From assembly GCA_973895155.1 (NCBI GenBank), contig OZ316897.1, positions 11,780,001 through 11,844,000 of the forward strand: 64,000 nucleotides of DNA, read 5' to 3'. This DNA is from Marsupella aquatica (Eukaryota; Marchantiophyta). Numbering within the stretch: the stretch's first letter is position 1; each line of letters starts with the position of its first letter. A model generated the notes under the pieces. That model had not been told where the DNA came from and did not search any database. It saw nothing but the letters and a program-made list of their open reading frames with translations. Positions 61,074-64,000 of this stretch are shown one piece after another. The position numbers and the translations under genes were made by a program.

Positions 61074-63801
61074 ATGGCTGGAGCGGGCAAGAACATCGCC
61101 AAGGCGATCTCTAAAGGGATCGACTGGGATCACATCGCCAAGGCCGTGGTCAGCGATGAGGGCCGCCGCGAGCTCTTCGCGCTCCGCCGCTCCTTCGACG
61201 ATGTCTCCAACACTCTCGAGACCAAGTTCAGTACCGTAAGTGCCACCGCCAGCGCTCCCTGTGGCTTTGTTTTCCGTCGGGTCTGCTCAATTTTACATTC
61301 CTCCGCCTTGGAGGTCGTTTCATGGCGTCGCTTAGAGGCTTGTAGTGGAATGCGTGATTTATTGCTCTGATCGGGAACTGTGCAGAAAGAAGTAAAGATT
61401 GACTGGAAGTTTTACTCGGAGAAGCTCGGTCCTAAGATTGTGGACACATTCAAAGGCTCCTTTGAAAGTAAGTTTGCTGGCTTATGGGGTTCCTTGTGGT
61501 CCTCACGCCTGTCACTGGGGACATTAGACAGTCAGGAAGGCGAAATGAAACGATCGAGAGTGAATTGTAGTTCAGTAGATAGCCAGTTGGTGGGCTGTGT
61601 TGTCTTATTTTTTGCAATTGCATCTTAGTTTGCTGTCTGTATTTCCAGAGAGGCAGCATGGAATCATATTGTCCTCTTCGGAGCTTTTGTCATTCTGACA
61701 GAGAGAACAGATTTCCAAGTTGTAAGCCCTTCTAGTGTCCGACTCATGAGAGCATTCAAACTGTTCGATAGGTCATGAGTTTAGGTTTATGACCTGTACT
61801 TATGTATGATGGATGAGTCGGGTTAAAGCACGGCGAATAGTCTCATTACCAGCTCTCTAGAAAATACCTCATTGGTATCTCAAGCTAAAATCTGTTACTT
61901 GAATATCATGCAAATTTTAGCTTGTAAGCTGGAGTGGAAAGGTCTCGCAAGAAGATTGATTTTCGAAAAACATATCTGACCAGTTCCACAAATTCTGCTT
62001 CCAGACGAATTTTAGCGTGTCGCAGTTGGCACTGCTTTCAATGACTCCATTGCTTTCACGTGCAGCCCTTGAAATTCCTGAGTATGAAGACACGCACACC
62101 CCAGAATACAAGAAGAAGTATGAGGAAATGGTAAGTACTCCACCTTTCAAAGAGCCCTAATTTTGTGTGTTTCTGGGATCCTTCCTATTTCACTTTGAGC
62201 CCTGGTCCTAATAGATAAGTGGTAGGTCACTTGGATAGCTTGGTCACTGTTTGTACGTATATCAAGTTTTGGCTTGTTCTGACAAAGTAAATTTCATGGT
62301 TCGTTTCGGAAGCTAGATACGCTATAGACCTCCTGTTTGGGAGCGTCTGCTCTTCGGGATAAGTAAAGGAACCCTAGACTCGACTTGCATTCTTGCAAGC
62401 ATCTTAGAAGACCAAAGCTATTCACCTTAAAATTAGGAATTCCAAATAACGCACTCGTCTTCTTTGTTGACTTTTGGTGAATGCTTGTCTGAGCAGATGA
62501 AGACGGCAACTCAGTTGGAAGAGGAATCCAAAAGGGAAATCGTGAGGCTGGATTCTGAGATTGACAAGATAAAGCGAGAGAAGGTATTTTCCATTCCATT
62601 CTCTCCGGAGGAATGAATAAATGAGGACCCACATATCATGCGGGCCGTTAAAACGGGAAACTATCCACCGTCCAATTACCTATTAACGGAAAACTATCCA
62701 CTGTCCAAACACGCAGAACTGATCAAAATGGGCATTACTAGTCGAAACTTCAAATCTACAGTTTGTCAAATCTTTATGTCGAGAAAGGGGAAGAATCAAG
62801 TAACTTATTAGAATTTCATAATGGTACTGGAGATCATGCTAGATGAGGCTGACACTCTGAAAATGCGGAAAGGACGAGAACTGTCCAATTTTGGATTCAT
62901 AATGGGCTTCATTCTGTCTGTTCTTTCCAAGGCTATGGGAAAAATATTGAGAAGTTGGTTTTTCAGTGTCTTCGTCTCAAGCATCCCTCGCGCAGAAATT
63001 TCCTGACTGATATTTTGGGAGACGGACATTTCTGAAAGTGTGTACACATCCCCGATGTTGGGAGAGCTGCAGTTTTTGTTTCCTTTGTTTTCTGTTTTTA
63101 TCTTTGCTTCGCATGTTAAAATTTCCTTCCATACAATTTTAGGAGAGAAGGCATATCAGAATTTGCGTTCAATGCATTTCTTTGGTCAATATGTCACGTT
63201 TTAACTGGACTGCAGCCCATCCTTCATTGTTAAAGTTGTGTCCGTTGTCTTACATAACAAAAATCTATCAAGAGTGACCACAGTTCCGGCTACTATCATT
63301 ATGCCACACCTGAGCGATATCCTACACACAGAAAGATTTATGTAGGATTTAAGCTTACACGCAAACTTTCGCAATCTGCTTTGGGGGCATTGGAACGTTC
63401 TGGTTGATATATCAATTCTGCAACCTTCATTGTTAACAATATTCTAAACCCACCACAGGCACAAGTTTTTCTCTTTTCCCAGTTTCCCTAAGCTGTATTT
63501 GCATTTCAATTCAGTTTAGTAGGAAAAGATACTAATGTATCTATGATTAAAGAGTGGCTAAAATCGTAGACGTCGTTTGTTGTAAGACATCCAAGGACTG
63601 TGGTCGTGTTGTACTGTCGGGCTTATGACTTTAATGGGACAAGAGAAGGGGAATGCACAAAATGTCTGAGGTCGATGATATATATGGGATGTCCTTTTTC
63701 AGGAACAATTGCGAACACGGACGGTGGATGACTATTTCCGTGAGAATCCCAAGCTCCAAGAGGAAATCGATGGTGAAATCAGGAATCAGAACTGGGCCTA
63801 G
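61074..63801 (+). CDS. ATPQ: Mitochondrial ATP synthase subunit d
   Basis: Subunit d is part of the peripheral stalk that holds the F1 head against the membrane sector in the inner mitochondrial membrane. Five GT-AG exons: 61074-61235, 61386-61467, 62066-62130, 62497-62583, 63703-63801; 495 bases, 164 residues, near the 168 of Arabidopsis. Matching landmarks: MAGAGKNIAKAISKGIDWDH at the start, DEGRRELFALRRSFDDV, IDWKFYSEKLG, IPEYEDTHTPEYKKKYEEM, a charged helix (LEEESKREIVRLDSEIDKIK), and DDYFRENPKLQEEIDGEIRN with final NQNWA. There is no cleavable presequence, as usual for this subunit. Purine-rich leader sequence (60840-60905) precedes the ATG. The remaining 199 bases of the window are its 3' flank. 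Confidence 0.95.
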
Positions 63802-64000
63802 GAGCATCTACCTGCTTCGTAATCAGACCTTTTCCAGTATCCATTGTGAAGTGCTCAGGACGGTTAATAAACGGCAGAATTGAAATTTAGTGTGCTCACA
63901 TAAATAGCGGGCACTTTGTTGATGTTGGCCGTATGCCTGGGAGCAGACTGATGTTTGGTTGCCATTGTTTGGTGAGGCTGAAATGCCTCAGTTTCAAACT

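Noticed and set aside
1-64000. tRNA, rRNA and CRISPR features
   Set aside because: I looked for tRNA B-box-like motifs with paired arms, rRNA core sequences and regularly spaced identical repeats with unique spacers; none was convincing. The tandem arrays have no unique spacers.

Overview
This is nuclear DNA of a green plant (land plant or close streptophyte relative). The evidence is interrupted genes with GT-AG introns, plant-type orthologues (a chlororespiratory-reduction NDH assembly factor, the single plant anoctamin, the RH1/DDX51 helicase, a chorein-N lipid-transfer protein, a mitochondrial ATP synthase d subunit), and plant-style transposon debris (PIF/Harbinger, Ty1/copia LTRs, MITE-like repeats). 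I cannot name the species. Moderate intron sizes and gene spacing suggest a compact genome, but that is inference.

Layout. 1-4.06 kb: right part of a decayed PIF/Harbinger transposon with convergent nuclease and Myb/SANT-like genes, both broken; a solo copia LTR sits inside the second. 4.06-9.7 kb: gene-free DNA with a MITE-like element, a degenerate 70-80 bp tandem array, a second copia LTR and a foldback repeat. 10.7-11.5 kb: a DUF3148/CRR42-like chloroplast NDH assembly gene whose second exon has an in-frame TGA. 11.5-14.9 kb: intergenic, with a third LTR. 15.0-24.9 kb (minus): a 20-exon, 1301-residue chorein-N bridge-like lipid transfer protein (UHRF1BP1/SHIP164-like). 25-28.4 kb: unusual DNA of stacked tandem arrays. 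28.5-33.0 kb (minus): nine-exon DEAD-box helicase RH1/DDX51. 35.3-42.0 kb (plus): 17-exon anoctamin, divergent from the helicase. 42-46.5 kb: repeats. 46.5-47.5 kb (minus): an intronless uncharacterised gene with an HNH/treble-clef-like Cys/His signature. 48.2-51.0 kb: tandem arrays, a foldback repeat, a fourth LTR and a cluster of palindromic TATA-bearing repeats. 51.4-52.1 kb (plus): intronless plastid-type CPYC glutaredoxin. 54.9-55.9 kb (minus): intronless class-3 lipase. 56-61 kb: more copies of the window's repeat families. 61.1-63.8 kb (plus): five-exon mitochondrial ATP synthase subunit d.

The genes are unrelated housekeeping or organelle functions and do not form an operon or evident cluster. 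The exon chains were assembled by hand from splice sites and reading frame. For the four multi-exon genes the summed exon lengths are exact multiples of three, and each keeps family similarity from start to stop.

The least explained parts are non-coding: a dispersed family dense in AAGTGCA/TGCACTT heptamers (26, 44 and 57-58 kb) coupled to tandem arrays; a palindromic repeat with a TATA-like box upstream of two genes; and the disrupted NDH assembly gene.
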